Assembly: GCF_031583025.1 (NCBI RefSeq) | Contig: NZ_CP134062.1 | Location: 186,001 to 250,000 of the forward strand | DNA: 64,000 nucleotides | Direction of reading: 5' to 3' | Source of the DNA: Mycobacterium sp. Z3061 | GTDB lineage: Bacteria; Actinomycetota; Actinomycetes; Mycobacteriales; Mycobacteriaceae | Notes under the pieces: generated by a model | What the model saw: the letters and a program-made list of their open reading frames with translations, nothing else | Told to the model about the DNA's origin: nothing | The model's database searches: none | Position numbers and translations under genes: made by a program | In this document: in pieces, positions 43,533 to 52,171 of the stretch | Layout of the letters: each line of letters begins with the position of its first letter | Numbering within the stretch: the stretch's first letter is position 1

Positions 43533-44588
43533 ATGCAGGCGCGTCTGTGCGCGGTCGGTACCAGCGTCCCACCGTTCCGGTACACCCAAGACGAACTCAT
43601 AAATCGGTTCAATATCGAGGACGACAAAATCCGCTCGCTGTTCAAGAACAGCTCGATCGCGTCGCGGCACCTGGTCCTGCCGCCGCGCGACGCCAACGGG
43701 AAACTGGTGCCAGAAAGCCAAGGGCAACTGCTTGATAAGCACCGCGAGTGGGGCATCAAGATGGCCGCCGAGGCCATGGACAAGTGCTTGGCAAATACCG
43801 GGCGCACCCCCGCGGACGTCGACTACCTGTGCTGTGTCACCACCACCGGTTACCTCACCCCCGGGTTGTCTGCGCGGCTGATGAAACACCTCGACATGCG
43901 GCCGGACTGTGCGCGACTCGACGTAGTCGGCATGGGATGCAACGGGGGACTCAACGGGCTTGCGTCGGCGTCGGCCTGGGCCGAAACGCACCCCGGCCAG
44001 CTGGCCATGCTGATCTGCGTCGAAACATGCTCGGCTGCATACGTTTTCGACGGCACAATGAAGACCGCCGTGGTCAATTCGCTGTTCGGCGACGGGGCCG
44101 CGGCGCTTGCTATCAGCACCGACCCGCACCTGGCTCAGTCGCCGCACCCGCTCGTCCTCAGGACCAGCAGCCACATCATCCTGGATGCACTGGACGCGAT
44201 GCGCTACGACTGGGACGACAACCGGGCCTTGTTCAGCTTTCACCTGGACCCCGAGATCCCGTACGTGATCGGCGCCAACGCCGAAACCGCACTGAGCCGC
44301 CTGTTATCTGACACCGGGCTGGACATCACCGACATCGACCACTGGGTGGTGCACTCCGGAGGTAAGAAGGTCCTCGATGCGCTACGCGTGAACCTGGGGT
44401 TGAGCCGCCACGACGTCCGCCACTCCATGAGCGTGCTTCGCGACTACGGCAATCTTTCCAGTGGGTCATTCCTGTTCACCCTTGAGCGGCTGAATCGCGA
44501 AAACATCATCCAGCCAGGCGAATACGGGGTGATCACGACGATGGGCCCCGGCTCGACCATCGAGATGGCCCTGATCCAGTGGACCTGA
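43533..44588 (+). CDS. dpgA: DpgA, 3,5-dihydroxyphenylacetyl-CoA synthase (type III polyketide synthase)
   Basis: A homodimeric chalcone-synthase-fold enzyme of 351 aa that condenses four malonyl-CoA units into the precursor of 3,5-dihydroxyphenylacetyl-CoA. The catalytic triad of type III PKS is visible: Cys136 in MGCNGGLNG, His274 in WVVHSGGKK and Asn307 in YGNLSSGS. The nucleophile motif and overall length fit DpgA better than plant chalcone synthases. The start ATG at 43533 is preceded by AGGGAAG. It is the first gene of a tight operon dpgA-dpgB-dpgC-hpgT (9-bp gap, then 0-bp gap, then a 4-bp overlap). The operon identity makes the assignment firm. Confidence 0.95.
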   Translation: MQARLCAVGTSVPPFRYTQDELINRFNIEDDKIRSLFKNSSIASRHLVLPPRDANGKLVPESQGQLLDKHREWGIKMAAEAMDKCLANTGRTPADVDYLCCVTTTGYLTPGLSARLMKHLDMRPDCARLDVVGMGCNGGLNGLASASAWAETHPGQLAMLICVETCSAAYVFDGTMKTAVVNSLFGDGAAALAISTDPHLAQSPHPLVLRTSSHIILDALDAMRYDWDDNRALFSFHLDPEIPYVIGANAETALSRLLSDTGLDITDIDHWVVHSGGKKVLDALRVNLGLSRHDVRHSMSVLRDYGNLSSGSFLFTLERLNRENIIQPGEYGVITTMGPGSTIEMALIQWT

Positions 44589-44597
44589 GAGGACTCA

Positions 44598-45239
44598 ATG
44601 ATCGAGCCGCCTGGGCAGCGCGCCGATTCCTTCACTCTGCCGGCGGTTGACCTCGCCGGTCGCTCGCGGGCGTTGAGCGACTTCATCCGGTCCCTGGACA
44701 GCGGTTTGGCCGTCATCGATCTGCGTGAGGCCGGGCTAGAGCACCTGTCGCCGGGTGACGGCATCGGCGAAGTCAGCGGCTGGGAGCGTGCGCTGCGCCT
44801 GATCGAGCGTTCGTCGGCGGCCACGGTGGCCCTGTTCGGAAACCAGGTCGGCGGATCCGCGCTGGAGATCGGGCTGGCCTGCGATTTCCGCATCGCCGGC
44901 CAAGGCTCCCAGGTGATCTGGCGCAACGACGGTGCGGTGTGGCCGAGCACCGCGCTGTTCCGCCTGGTTCAGCTGATCGGCCCCGCTCAGACCACCCGGC
45001 TGACACTGCTCGGCGAACCGGTGCCCGCCGGCGCGGCGCTCGTCTGCGGCTTGGTGGACGTAGTCACCGACAACCCCGAGGCCGAGGTGGAGACCCTGCG
45101 GACGGCGGTGTCCAAGCTCGATGACCTCCGAGTGGTCCGCCAGCTGCTCGCCGAGGCCGCGCACAGTAGTTACGACGACGCCCTGGGGGCCCACCTCGCG
45201 GCGTGTGAGCGCTATCTGCGGCGCCGCGGGGTTGAGTAG
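44598..45239 (+). CDS. dpgB: DpgB, enoyl-CoA hydratase-like accessory enzyme
   Basis: A short crotonase-like protein of 213 aa, smaller than classic enoyl-CoA hydratases. Visible family segments are LFGNQVGGSALEIGLACDFRI and WPSTALFRLVQLIG. DpgB is known to increase DpgA turnover and to act with DpgD in dehydration and aromatisation. GAGAGG at 44585-44590 provides a ribosome site before the ATG at 44598. Its stop codon abuts the dpgC start. Confidence 0.93.
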   Translation: MIEPPGQRADSFTLPAVDLAGRSRALSDFIRSLDSGLAVIDLREAGLEHLSPGDGIGEVSGWERALRLIERSSAATVALFGNQVGGSALEIGLACDFRIAGQGSQVIWRNDGAVWPSTALFRLVQLIGPAQTTRLTLLGEPVPAGAALVCGLVDVVTDNPEAEVETLRTAVSKLDDLRVVRQLLAEAAHSSYDDALGAHLAACERYLRRRGVE

Positions 45240-46430
45240 ATGATCGACCGTACTACGCGGCCCAGTCCGTGGGACCGGCCCTCGACGGAGGAGGAGCTAC
45301 GGTTCGCCGCGGCTTGGTTCGACGAGCACGTCGACGACGTCTACCGGACATTGACGGCGCCTTCCGGAAGTCACCGCAGGGCACTCAGGCTGGGCGACCT
45401 GGTGCGCGCCGCCGGCGACCAGCTGCCCGACCTGCTGCCGGATCGGGCCACCCGACAGCGTGACGACGAGCTGGCCCCGAGCGAACGGCTACAGGTGGAA
45501 CGCGACCAGGGCCGGTTCCTGCGAGCTCTGCTGCGCAACCCGGCCACCGCCGTCCCGGCGCTGACCGACATGCGGGCCCCGCTGCCGGAGTCCGCCGCAC
45601 ACGCCGAGCGGTTCCGGGCCACCGGCGACCTCGTGCTGCAGACGGTCACAGTGCGCCGCGCGGGCAACGTCGCCGAGCTGACCTTGGCCAACACCATGAC
45701 GCTGAACGCGGAGACGAATCAGTTCATGCGCGACGTAGAGGTGGCCGTCGACGTGGTGACGCTGGACCCCGCCACCTCGGTCGGCGTAATCCGTGGCGCC
45801 CCAATGGAATACGCGTCGTACGCCGGCAAACGAGCCTTCTGCGCGGGGATCAACCTCAAGCACCTCGCTGCCGGCAGCATCTCCTACCTGGACTTCTTCA
45901 TCGGCCGCGAGGCCGGGCTGCTGTCGAAGCTGGCTCGCGGCGTGCACGATCCCGAGACGGCACGCGACGTCGCCCGGTTGTGGATCTGCGTGATCGATTC
46001 CTTCGCCATCGGCGGCGGCATGCAGCTCACCCTGGTGGCCGACCATGTCATCGCCGTCGACGACGCTTGGGTGAGCCTGCCAGCCGCCAGCGAGGGCATC
46101 GTCCCCGGCGTGGCGAACCTGCGCCTGCCCCGACGGGTCGGGGTGTCACTCGCCCGCGAGCTGATCCTGCGCGGGCGCCGTCTGAGCGGGACCGAGGCGA
46201 AGCAGGCCGGCCTGGTCGACGCCGTGGTCTGCGGCGCAGATGTAGATGCAACCGTGGCATCGGTCGCCGCGGCGCTGTCGGAGCCCGCGGTGCTGCCCAA
46301 CAAGCTGATGCTCGCCCATGGCATCGAGTCCGAAAACGAGTTCGCGACGTACCTGGCCGACTTCGCCGTCGTGCAAGCGGATCGAATGCACGCCCCCGAC
46401 GTGCGTCGCAGGCTGTCGAGCCGGCTATGA
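45240..46430 (+). CDS. dpgC: DpgC, cofactor-independent 3,5-dihydroxyphenylacetyl-CoA 1,2-dioxygenase
   Basis: A crotonase-superfamily dioxygenase of 396 aa that converts 3,5-dihydroxyphenylacetyl-CoA and O2 to 3,5-dihydroxyphenylglyoxylate without metal or flavin. It has the extra N-terminal helical region that distinguishes DpgC, then KRAFCAGINLKHLAAG for the first oxyanion-hole strand, IDSFAIGGGMQLTLVADHV for the second, and LPAASEGIVPGVANLRLPRRVG in the active-site region. The ATG at 45240 directly follows the dpgB TAG with no gap, which implies translational coupling. The 3' end overlaps hpgT by 4 bp (ATGA). Confidence 0.95.
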   Translation: MIDRTTRPSPWDRPSTEEELRFAAAWFDEHVDDVYRTLTAPSGSHRRALRLGDLVRAAGDQLPDLLPDRATRQRDDELAPSERLQVERDQGRFLRALLRNPATAVPALTDMRAPLPESAAHAERFRATGDLVLQTVTVRRAGNVAELTLANTMTLNAETNQFMRDVEVAVDVVTLDPATSVGVIRGAPMEYASYAGKRAFCAGINLKHLAAGSISYLDFFIGREAGLLSKLARGVHDPETARDVARLWICVIDSFAIGGGMQLTLVADHVIAVDDAWVSLPAASEGIVPGVANLRLPRRVGVSLARELILRGRRLSGTEAKQAGLVDAVVCGADVDATVASVAAALSEPAVLPNKLMLAHGIESENEFATYLADFAVVQADRMHAPDVRRRLSSRL

Positions 46431-47656
46431 CCGGCACGCCAGAGTCCGAAGCCCAGATTCTGGGTGCGATCGGATTCCTCAACGAGGTGATGGCCCGCTA
46501 CCCGCAAGCCATCTCGTTCGCTCCGGGAGCACCGTTGCTGGAAGGCGTCACTCGCGAGCGCCTCATCGCGGCGGTCGACGAGGTGGCAGGTCACTCAGGA
46601 GCACCGGGTTGGGACGCCCTGTTCCAGTACGGCCCCAGCCAGGGGATCGTCAACGCCGACCTAGCCCGCGCGCTTTCCGCTAGCGGTGCCCTCAACGTCG
46701 CCGCATCCGATATCACCATCACCGTCGGCGCCCAGGAGGGGTTCATCCTCGTCCTTCGCGCACTGGAACTCCATCGCCGCGGGACCCTCGGCATCGTTGC
46801 CCCCGCCTTCGCCGGGATCCGCGGCGCGGCGACCTTCATGGGTGCCCGGACCGTGGATGTCATCGAGGGCCCCGAGGGCGTTACCGCCGCGGACCTCGAG
46901 GCGGCGTGCACGCGAGCCGACACCCTTGGCGAGCCGCTGCGAGCCTTATACGTCGCACCTGATTTCGCCAACCCGTCAGGGACCGTGATTCCCCGGCAGG
47001 CCCGGCTGGAACTGCTGCGTGCCGCTCGCGAGTGGCAGGTGCTGTTGATTGAAGACACGACCTACGGGTTCACCGATCCGGACGTTCCGCCGTGCCTGAA
47101 GGCTCTGGACGAGGACGGGGTGGTTATCCAGGTCGGCACCTTCTCCAAGGTGTGCTTGCCCGGCGTCCGCGTCGGCTATGTGGTCGCCGATCAGCCCTGG
47201 CGCGGGTCCACCCTGGCCACCTGGCTGGCCACCCTGAAGAACACCACCACGGTCAACACCTCTCCGCTCAACCAGGCCATGGTTGCGGGCCTGGTGCTGT
47301 CGGACCCGGCCGCCCTCGCCGAGCGCCAGCGGATGTTGCGAGAGTCCTACCGCGAGAAGCGGAATCTGTTTTTGAGCGCATTGGACGACGAGTTCCCCGA
47401 TGCAGGCGAACTCGGGCTCGCCTGGAACCGGCCGACGGGTGGGTTCTTCGTCGTGATGCAGACCCGACGGGACCTGGACCACGCGGCCCTGGAAATCTGC
47501 GCCGCGCGCCATCGCGTGCTGTGGACCCCGATGCGCGACTTCTACGCCGGTAGTGCCGGTGACACGATGTTGAGGCTGTCGTGCAGCCACGTACCGAACG
47601 ACCAGATCAGGGAGGGGATTCGCCGGCTGGGCGCGTTTCTGCGCGAGAGAATTTAA
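46427..47656 (+). CDS. hpgT: HpgT, PLP-dependent (hydroxy)phenylglycine aminotransferase
   Basis: A fold-type I aminotransferase of 409 aa that transaminates 3,5-dihydroxyphenylglyoxylate to 3,5-dihydroxyphenylglycine, with tyrosine as usual amino donor in characterised HpgT. The Schiff-base lysine is Lys241 in GTFSKVCLPGVRVGY; other PLP contacts include NPSG (APDFANPSG), EDTTYGF and LRLSCSH near the end. The ATG at 46427 overlaps the dpgC stop. The open frame extends upstream inside dpgC but that is out-of-frame noise. HpgT also serves 4-hydroxyphenylglycine synthesis elsewhere, but no hydroxymandelate enzymes are seen here. Confidence 0.94.
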   Translation: MTGTPESEAQILGAIGFLNEVMARYPQAISFAPGAPLLEGVTRERLIAAVDEVAGHSGAPGWDALFQYGPSQGIVNADLARALSASGALNVAASDITITVGAQEGFILVLRALELHRRGTLGIVAPAFAGIRGAATFMGARTVDVIEGPEGVTAADLEAACTRADTLGEPLRALYVAPDFANPSGTVIPRQARLELLRAAREWQVLLIEDTTYGFTDPDVPPCLKALDEDGVVIQVGTFSKVCLPGVRVGYVVADQPWRGSTLATWLATLKNTTTVNTSPLNQAMVAGLVLSDPAALAERQRMLRESYREKRNLFLSALDDEFPDAGELGLAWNRPTGGFFVVMQTRRDLDHAALEICAARHRVLWTPMRDFYAGSAGDTMLRLSCSHVPNDQIREGIRRLGAFLRERI

Positions 47657-47671
47657 GACGAGGAAGCCCCG

Positions 47672-48907
47672 TCAGGGCGCCAACGTCAATTCGGCGATCT
47701 CGTGACCGTGTAGGAAATTCGAATGCCGGTACTCCTGCCGGCCCGTAAGCGTGATCGAGGAAGCGACTCGCGTCAGCACGGTCAACAGAGCGCGCAGCTC
47801 GAGTCGCGCCAGCACCGCGCCGACACAGGAGTGGGGTCCGCTTCCCAGGGCCAGATGAGGATTCTGGTCGCGGTCCAGCACGAACCGCTCGGCGTCGGAA
47901 AAGACGGCTTCATCACGATTGGCGGCCGCAATCCACACGACGACCCGGTCGCCCGCACGAATGCTGGCTTCGCCGAGGGTGGTATCGGTCAGGGCAGTGC
48001 GCATCACATGAGCAGCCGGAGACGTCCAACGCAAGGTCTCTTCGATAGCGGCATCGATGCGCTCTGGCTGGGCGCGCAGTCGCTGCCAGCAATCCGGATC
48101 CTGGGCAAAGACCACCAGGGCGCCGCATACCGCGAGCGGCGTCGTCTCAAGGCCGCCACTGAGCATGCCGTCGCAATTGAGCAGCACCTCATCATCGGTG
48201 AGGGGGCGGCCGTCCACGCTCGACTGCGCCAGCGCGGTCACGAAGTCGTCGCGCGGTTGGGCTCGGCGCTGCTCCAGCAGGCCATAGAGGTACATGAGCA
48301 GATCGCCATGAGCCTGCGTCGATTCCTGCACCGTGTTGGTGGCATAGGCGGCGTCAGTCAACCGGCCGAGTTCCGTCCAGTCCTGCCGCGGTAGTCCGAG
48401 TACCCTCCCGAGAACCTGGTGGGCGATGACCGTTCCCAATTCGCCGCGTCCATCGAACGAGCCGCCTCTGTCCATCAGGCCGGTGACCACAAGTTCGATA
48501 TCGCGCCAGATCTCAGAACTTATCCGGTCGATCGTCGAGCTCGACAGCCACGCCGAGTGAGCGGCGCGCAGCCGTCGATGAGCGGTGCCGTCCGTGACCA
48601 CCAGCAGCCGTCCCGATGCCATTGCCACCGAGCGCGGGTTACTGCCGAGCCTCATGCCTGCCGTCGATCCGAACACGAGCGGGTTCTGCAGAACTTGGCG
48701 CGCAAGACCATGGGTGGTAACTGACCAGAAACCACCGAATTCTTTGGATTCGGTCCACGCAACCGGATGCGCGAGGCGCGCCGCCCGCCACACCTCGAAG
48801 CGGTCAGGAGACGCGTGAAACGCGGGTGCTGCAGGGTCGATGGGCGAAGCGCCGGACGACCACACGGGCCACCGGCCACTCGGCCCACTGCTTTGCTGAT
48901 CGGGCAC
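47672..48907 (-). CDS. Cytochrome P450 (probable tailoring enzyme of the peptide cluster)
   Basis: A soluble bacterial class I P450 of 411 aa. The I-helix reads SGGLETT, the ExxR motif is EETLR, and the heme loop is LGSGPHSCVGA with the thiolate cysteine; the first aromatic of the canonical FGxGxHxCxG motif is replaced by Leu. It converges with hpgT (15-bp gap), so it is likely the last gene of the cluster. Possible jobs are aryl cross-linking or beta-hydroxylation of a PCP-bound residue. It could instead belong to the chromosome side, since malQ lies 92 bp upstream on the same strand. Confidence 0.9.
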   Translation of the reverse strand: MPDQQSSGPSGRWPVWSSGASPIDPAAPAFHASPDRFEVWRAARLAHPVAWTESKEFGGFWSVTTHGLARQVLQNPLVFGSTAGMRLGSNPRSVAMASGRLLVVTDGTAHRRLRAAHSAWLSSSTIDRISSEIWRDIELVVTGLMDRGGSFDGRGELGTVIAHQVLGRVLGLPRQDWTELGRLTDAAYATNTVQESTQAHGDLLMYLYGLLEQRRAQPRDDFVTALAQSSVDGRPLTDDEVLLNCDGMLSGGLETTPLAVCGALVVFAQDPDCWQRLRAQPERIDAAIEETLRWTSPAAHVMRTALTDTTLGEASIRAGDRVVVWIAAANRDEAVFSDAERFVLDRDQNPHLALGSGPHSCVGAVLARLELRALLTVLTRVASSITLTGRQEYRHSNFLHGHEIAELTLAP

Positions 48908-48999
48908 GTCGGATCCAGGTCTGGTCGGCTGAAGCGGTCATGTCCAGCGCGGAGCGATTGCGGGTAAACGCTAGCCAGCAGGGCGCGCATCGTCCACCT

Positions 49000-51036
49000 T
49001 CAGCTGTCCCGCCCCACCTCCCGGAAGACAGCGGTGATCTCCGCAACCCTCGGATCCGCCCGCAGCTCTTCGAAAGTCTCGGGCAGCGGCAGCCGCCAGT
49101 TCGGGTACTCGTCGATCGTCCCGGGCAGATTGGGCTGGCGGATCTCGGCCAGCACATCGTAGGGGGAGATCAACTTCAGCCGGCTCGGTGTCGCCGCCAA
49201 CAGCCGGTGCATCGCGGTGATGATCGTCGCCTCATCCGGCTCGTCTTCCCCGATGGGCAGCAGCCGTTCGGACCGCAGCAGGGCCAGCCACTCGGCGCGT
49301 TCCTTTGCCGCCGAGGCCTTTTCGGCCGGAACATCGTTGAGAAGACCGAGGTCAGCACGCGCCCGCACGTGTTCGGCGCGCAGGAATCCCGCGGCCGTCG
49401 GCAGGTCGTGCGTCGACAAACTGGCAGCGGCCCGGGTGGGCCATTTCGCCGGGGCCAGCAGCGGCTCCTCGGCCACCGACTGATCGCGGGTGAACCACGA
49501 CACCGCGCAACCCAGCATCCCGTTGTCGGCCAGCGCCTCGGTGACCTCCGGCTCGACTGTGCCGAGGTCTTCGCCGACGACGGTGGCCTTCGCGCGGTGG
49601 GCTTCCAGTGCCAGCACTGCCAGCATCACCTCGGCGTCGTAGTGCACGTAGGTGCCGCGGTCAGGCCCGTCGCCCGGCGGGATCCACCACAACCGCCACA
49701 GCCCGGCGACGTGGTCAATCCGCAATCCGTCGGCGTGAACGAGCACCGCGCGCAACATGTCTCGTAGCGCGGCGTACCCGGTCGCGGCCAACCGGTCCGG
49801 TCGCCAGGGCGGTAATCCCCAATCCTGGCCGCGCGGGGTGAAGTTGTCCGGGGGTGCGCCGATGCTGACTCCGGCGGCCAGCACGTCGGCCAGCGCCCAG
49901 GCGTCGGCGCCGTCCGCATCGACACCCACCGCCAGGTCATGCAGCACCCCCAGTGCCATGCCGGCCTTCCGGGCGGTGGTCCGCACCGCGATCAGCTGCT
50001 CGGCGCAACGCTGCTGCACCCAGGCGTGGAACGCCAACCGTGAGGCCAGCTCGCGGCGGGCCTCGACGACGGCCGGGCCGTTGACATCTCGCAAAGGTGC
50101 GGGCCATCTGCTCCAGCGGCCCCCGTGCCGCTCGGCCAACGCGCAGTAGGTGGCCCAGTCGCGCAGCCCGGTGGATTCGGGCGATTCGTCCAGCGGCGAT
50201 GGCCGGCCCTCCGCCCGCCACAGCAGTTCGAGCGCCGACCGCTTGGCCGCCCACACCAGATCGTGGTCGATTCGATCGGTGATCGGCGAGACGCGCAGCG
50301 CGTCCACCTCGCCGCGAGTGTCCGGGTCGGCGCGAAGGTAGGCGTCGAGATCCTCGATGCGCAGCGCGAGGGGGTTAGCGAACCGGCGACTCGACGGCGT
50401 GTAGGGCGAGGGCTGCACCGGGTGGGTGGGTCCCGGCGCGTGCAACGGGTTCAGCAGCACGGCACCGGCGTCGTGCTGGGAGGCGGTCCAGTCGATGAAC
50501 TCGCGCAGGTCTCCGAGGTCGCCGATGCCCCAGGACCGTGCCGAGCGCAACGCGTAAAGCTGCAGCATCCAGCCCCAGGTCTCGGGTGTCGAGGGCACCT
50601 GTGGGGGCGCTGCCACCAGAGTGGCCCGCTGGCCATTACGGGTTTCCACCTGGTACCACCCGAGCGGCAGGTCGCCCGGCAGCAGCTCATCGCGCACGTC
50701 GATACGCGCACCGTCCTCGGCTTCCAGCGCGACGGCACCCGGTAGCGGCCGGGGACGCCCGTCGACACGCACGGCGACGGTAGGTGGCAGGACGCCGGCG
50801 CGGTCGGCCTCGGTGAGCTTCGCCAACTCACGGCGGCGGTCGGCTTCGGTACGGGCCTCGACATCGAGCAGACCGAGGACGCGGATCACCACGTCGGCGT
50901 CGACGTCGACCGGCTCCCGGCGTTCGTTGCGGTAGGAGGTCGCCACGCCGTGTGCCGCGGCCAACTGGCGCAAGCTGTCGGAGGCTGGTGAGGGATTGGG
51001 CACAGCGCGGGGTATACCCGGGTCAGTGCTTCTCAC
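49000..51036 (-). CDS. malQ: 4-alpha-glucanotransferase (amylomaltase, GH77)
   Basis: A cytoplasmic GH77 enzyme of 678 aa that transfers glucan chains between maltooligosaccharides. The nucleophile region GLRIDHVAGLWRLWWIP, the acid/base segment VVGEDLGTVE and the third acidic motif STHDLPT are all present, together with WGWMLQLYALRSARSWGIGDL and SPYTPSSRRFANPL typical of MalQ. The N-terminal actinobacterial extension is present (HGVATSYRNERREPV). The GTG at 51036 is used; the GTG at 51003 is possible. This is a conserved metabolic gene and marks the edge of the peptide cluster. Confidence 0.95.
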   Translation of the reverse strand: MRSTDPGIPRAVPNPSPASDSLRQLAAAHGVATSYRNERREPVDVDADVVIRVLGLLDVEARTEADRRRELAKLTEADRAGVLPPTVAVRVDGRPRPLPGAVALEAEDGARIDVRDELLPGDLPLGWYQVETRNGQRATLVAAPPQVPSTPETWGWMLQLYALRSARSWGIGDLGDLREFIDWTASQHDAGAVLLNPLHAPGPTHPVQPSPYTPSSRRFANPLALRIEDLDAYLRADPDTRGEVDALRVSPITDRIDHDLVWAAKRSALELLWRAEGRPSPLDESPESTGLRDWATYCALAERHGGRWSRWPAPLRDVNGPAVVEARRELASRLAFHAWVQQRCAEQLIAVRTTARKAGMALGVLHDLAVGVDADGADAWALADVLAAGVSIGAPPDNFTPRGQDWGLPPWRPDRLAATGYAALRDMLRAVLVHADGLRIDHVAGLWRLWWIPPGDGPDRGTYVHYDAEVMLAVLALEAHRAKATVVGEDLGTVEPEVTEALADNGMLGCAVSWFTRDQSVAEEPLLAPAKWPTRAAASLSTHDLPTAAGFLRAEHVRARADLGLLNDVPAEKASAAKERAEWLALLRSERLLPIGEDEPDEATIITAMHRLLAATPSRLKLISPYDVLAEIRQPNLPGTIDEYPNWRLPLPETFEELRADPRVAEITAVFREVGRDS

Positions 51037-51067
51037 ACCAAAGGCGGTGTGCTGCCCCGTTTTCTGA

Positions 51068-51556
51068 CTACACGTCGAGCGCGCCGGCCGCTACCGCGGC
51101 GGCGTTGATCTTGGTCAGCACCTCACGCAGATGCTCCAGTTCGGCGAGATCGACGCCCAGTCGCTCGACCACCGCCGGGGGGACTTTGAGCGCCTGACGG
51201 CGGAGATTGCGGCCCTGCTGGGTCAGCGCGATGTGCGTGGTCCGCTCGTCGGCGGTGCTGCGGGTCCGGGTGATCAGGCCTTGTGACTCCAGGCGCTTGA
51301 GCATCGGCGACAAGGTGGCCGAATCGATCTGCAACAGCGTGGCGATCTCTTTGACCGACAACGGATTACCGCCCGGTTTGCCTTTCGCGTTGTCCCACAG
51401 CGCCAGCATCACCAAGTACTGAGGATGAGTCAGGCCCAGCGGCTCCAGCAACGGCCGGTACACAGCGAGCACCGCCCGGTTGGTGACGGCGAGCGCGAAG
51501 CAGACCTGGCGCTCCAGCGACAGCGGGTCCAGTTCCGCGCCGGCTTCAGTGCGCAT
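51068..51556 (-). CDS. MarR/OhrR-family transcriptional regulator
   Basis: A winged-helix dimer of 162 aa. The N-terminus has Cys19 in ERQVCFALAVTNRA and LGLTHPQYLVMLALW, the pattern of OhrR-type organic peroxide sensors, whose reactive cysteine sits at this place. The DNA-binding part includes VKEIATLLQIDSATLSPMLK and the wing RTRSTADERTTHIALT. It lies 27 bp downstream of the DUF5313 gene in the same direction, so the two likely form one transcript. A matching palindrome at 52065-52082 upstream of that transcript suggests autoregulation. No ohr gene is adjacent. Confidence 0.9.
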   Translation of the reverse strand: MRTEAGAELDPLSLERQVCFALAVTNRAVLAVYRPLLEPLGLTHPQYLVMLALWDNAKGKPGGNPLSVKEIATLLQIDSATLSPMLKRLESQGLITRTRSTADERTTHIALTQQGRNLRRQALKVPPAVVERLGVDLAELEHLREVLTKINAAAVAAGALDV

Positions 51557-51583
51557 GGCGTTGCCGCTCCTTCGGGGTCAGGG

Positions 51584-52000
51584 TCAGAACGGGCTGCTGT
51601 TGTCCTGCCACTTCGCCTCTTCGGGTCGCGGGCCGTAGCGGCGGGCGTAGTCGTCATGGATGTGGGCCTGCTTCTGGCGCTTGATGACGTCGACCAGGCC
51701 CGGGTCCAGCCCGTGCTGAGCCAGTCGGTGACGACGCCACACCTTGTTCAGCGCCAGGGCCATCAACAGGACCCAGATGAAGATCGGTGCCGTCATCTCC
51801 GAGTGGACGTACAGCGATGCCGGCAGCAACCAGAGCGGGGCCAACACCAGGATTGCGGGTATCGCCATCCTGATCAGGTGCCGGCGGATGGCTCCGGGAC
51901 CGGCGAGGTCGCGGGAGACCCAGTCGCGCATCGAGTCGGGCAAGCGTCGTCCATAGGAATAGCCGATGTATTGCCAGAGGTTCGGGCGAGCGTTGGACAT
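51584..52000 (-). CDS. DUF5313 family small membrane protein
   Basis: A 138-aa protein with two hydrophobic segments (IPAILVLAPLWLLPASLYV and PIFIWVLLMALAL) and the family pattern YGRRLPDSMRDWV, HSEMTAPI, LNKVWRRHRLAQHGLDP and YARRYGPRP. The function of the family is unknown; it is characteristic of mycobacteria. It is the first gene of a probable two-gene operon with the OhrR-like regulator. Confidence 0.88.
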   Translation of the reverse strand: MSNARPNLWQYIGYSYGRRLPDSMRDWVSRDLAGPGAIRRHLIRMAIPAILVLAPLWLLPASLYVHSEMTAPIFIWVLLMALALNKVWRRHRLAQHGLDPGLVDVIKRQKQAHIHDDYARRYGPRPEEAKWQDNSSPF

Positions 52001-52064
52001 GTTCGCTCCTAGAGCATGTGACGCGAAGCCGTCATTGGCTCCGACCGTATCAATTGTACCCTAT

Positions 52065-52082
52065 TAGTTAGGGGCCTAACTA
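52065..52082. promoter_or_regulatory. Candidate MarR-type operator upstream of the DUF5313-marR operon
   Basis: An 18-bp palindrome TAGTTAGG-gg-CCTAACTA with perfect 8-bp arms, 65 bp upstream of the DUF5313 start, in a locally AT-rich stretch that probably is the promoter. Size and symmetry fit MarR-family dimers. Binding by the neighbouring regulator is inferred. Confidence 0.6.
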
Positions 52083-52171
52083 TGTGCGTCCGGTCACGCC
52101 CGAGAGGAAATTCTGCGACGCCAATCGGCTTGTCCCGTCGTAACATTCACACTCGGCTCCGGCGGGCTGTG

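Noticed and set aside
45980..46426. Upstream extension of hpgT within dpgC
   Set aside because: It lies out of frame over conserved dpgC sequence; the ATG at 46427 overlaps the dpgC stop and starts the real aminotransferase.
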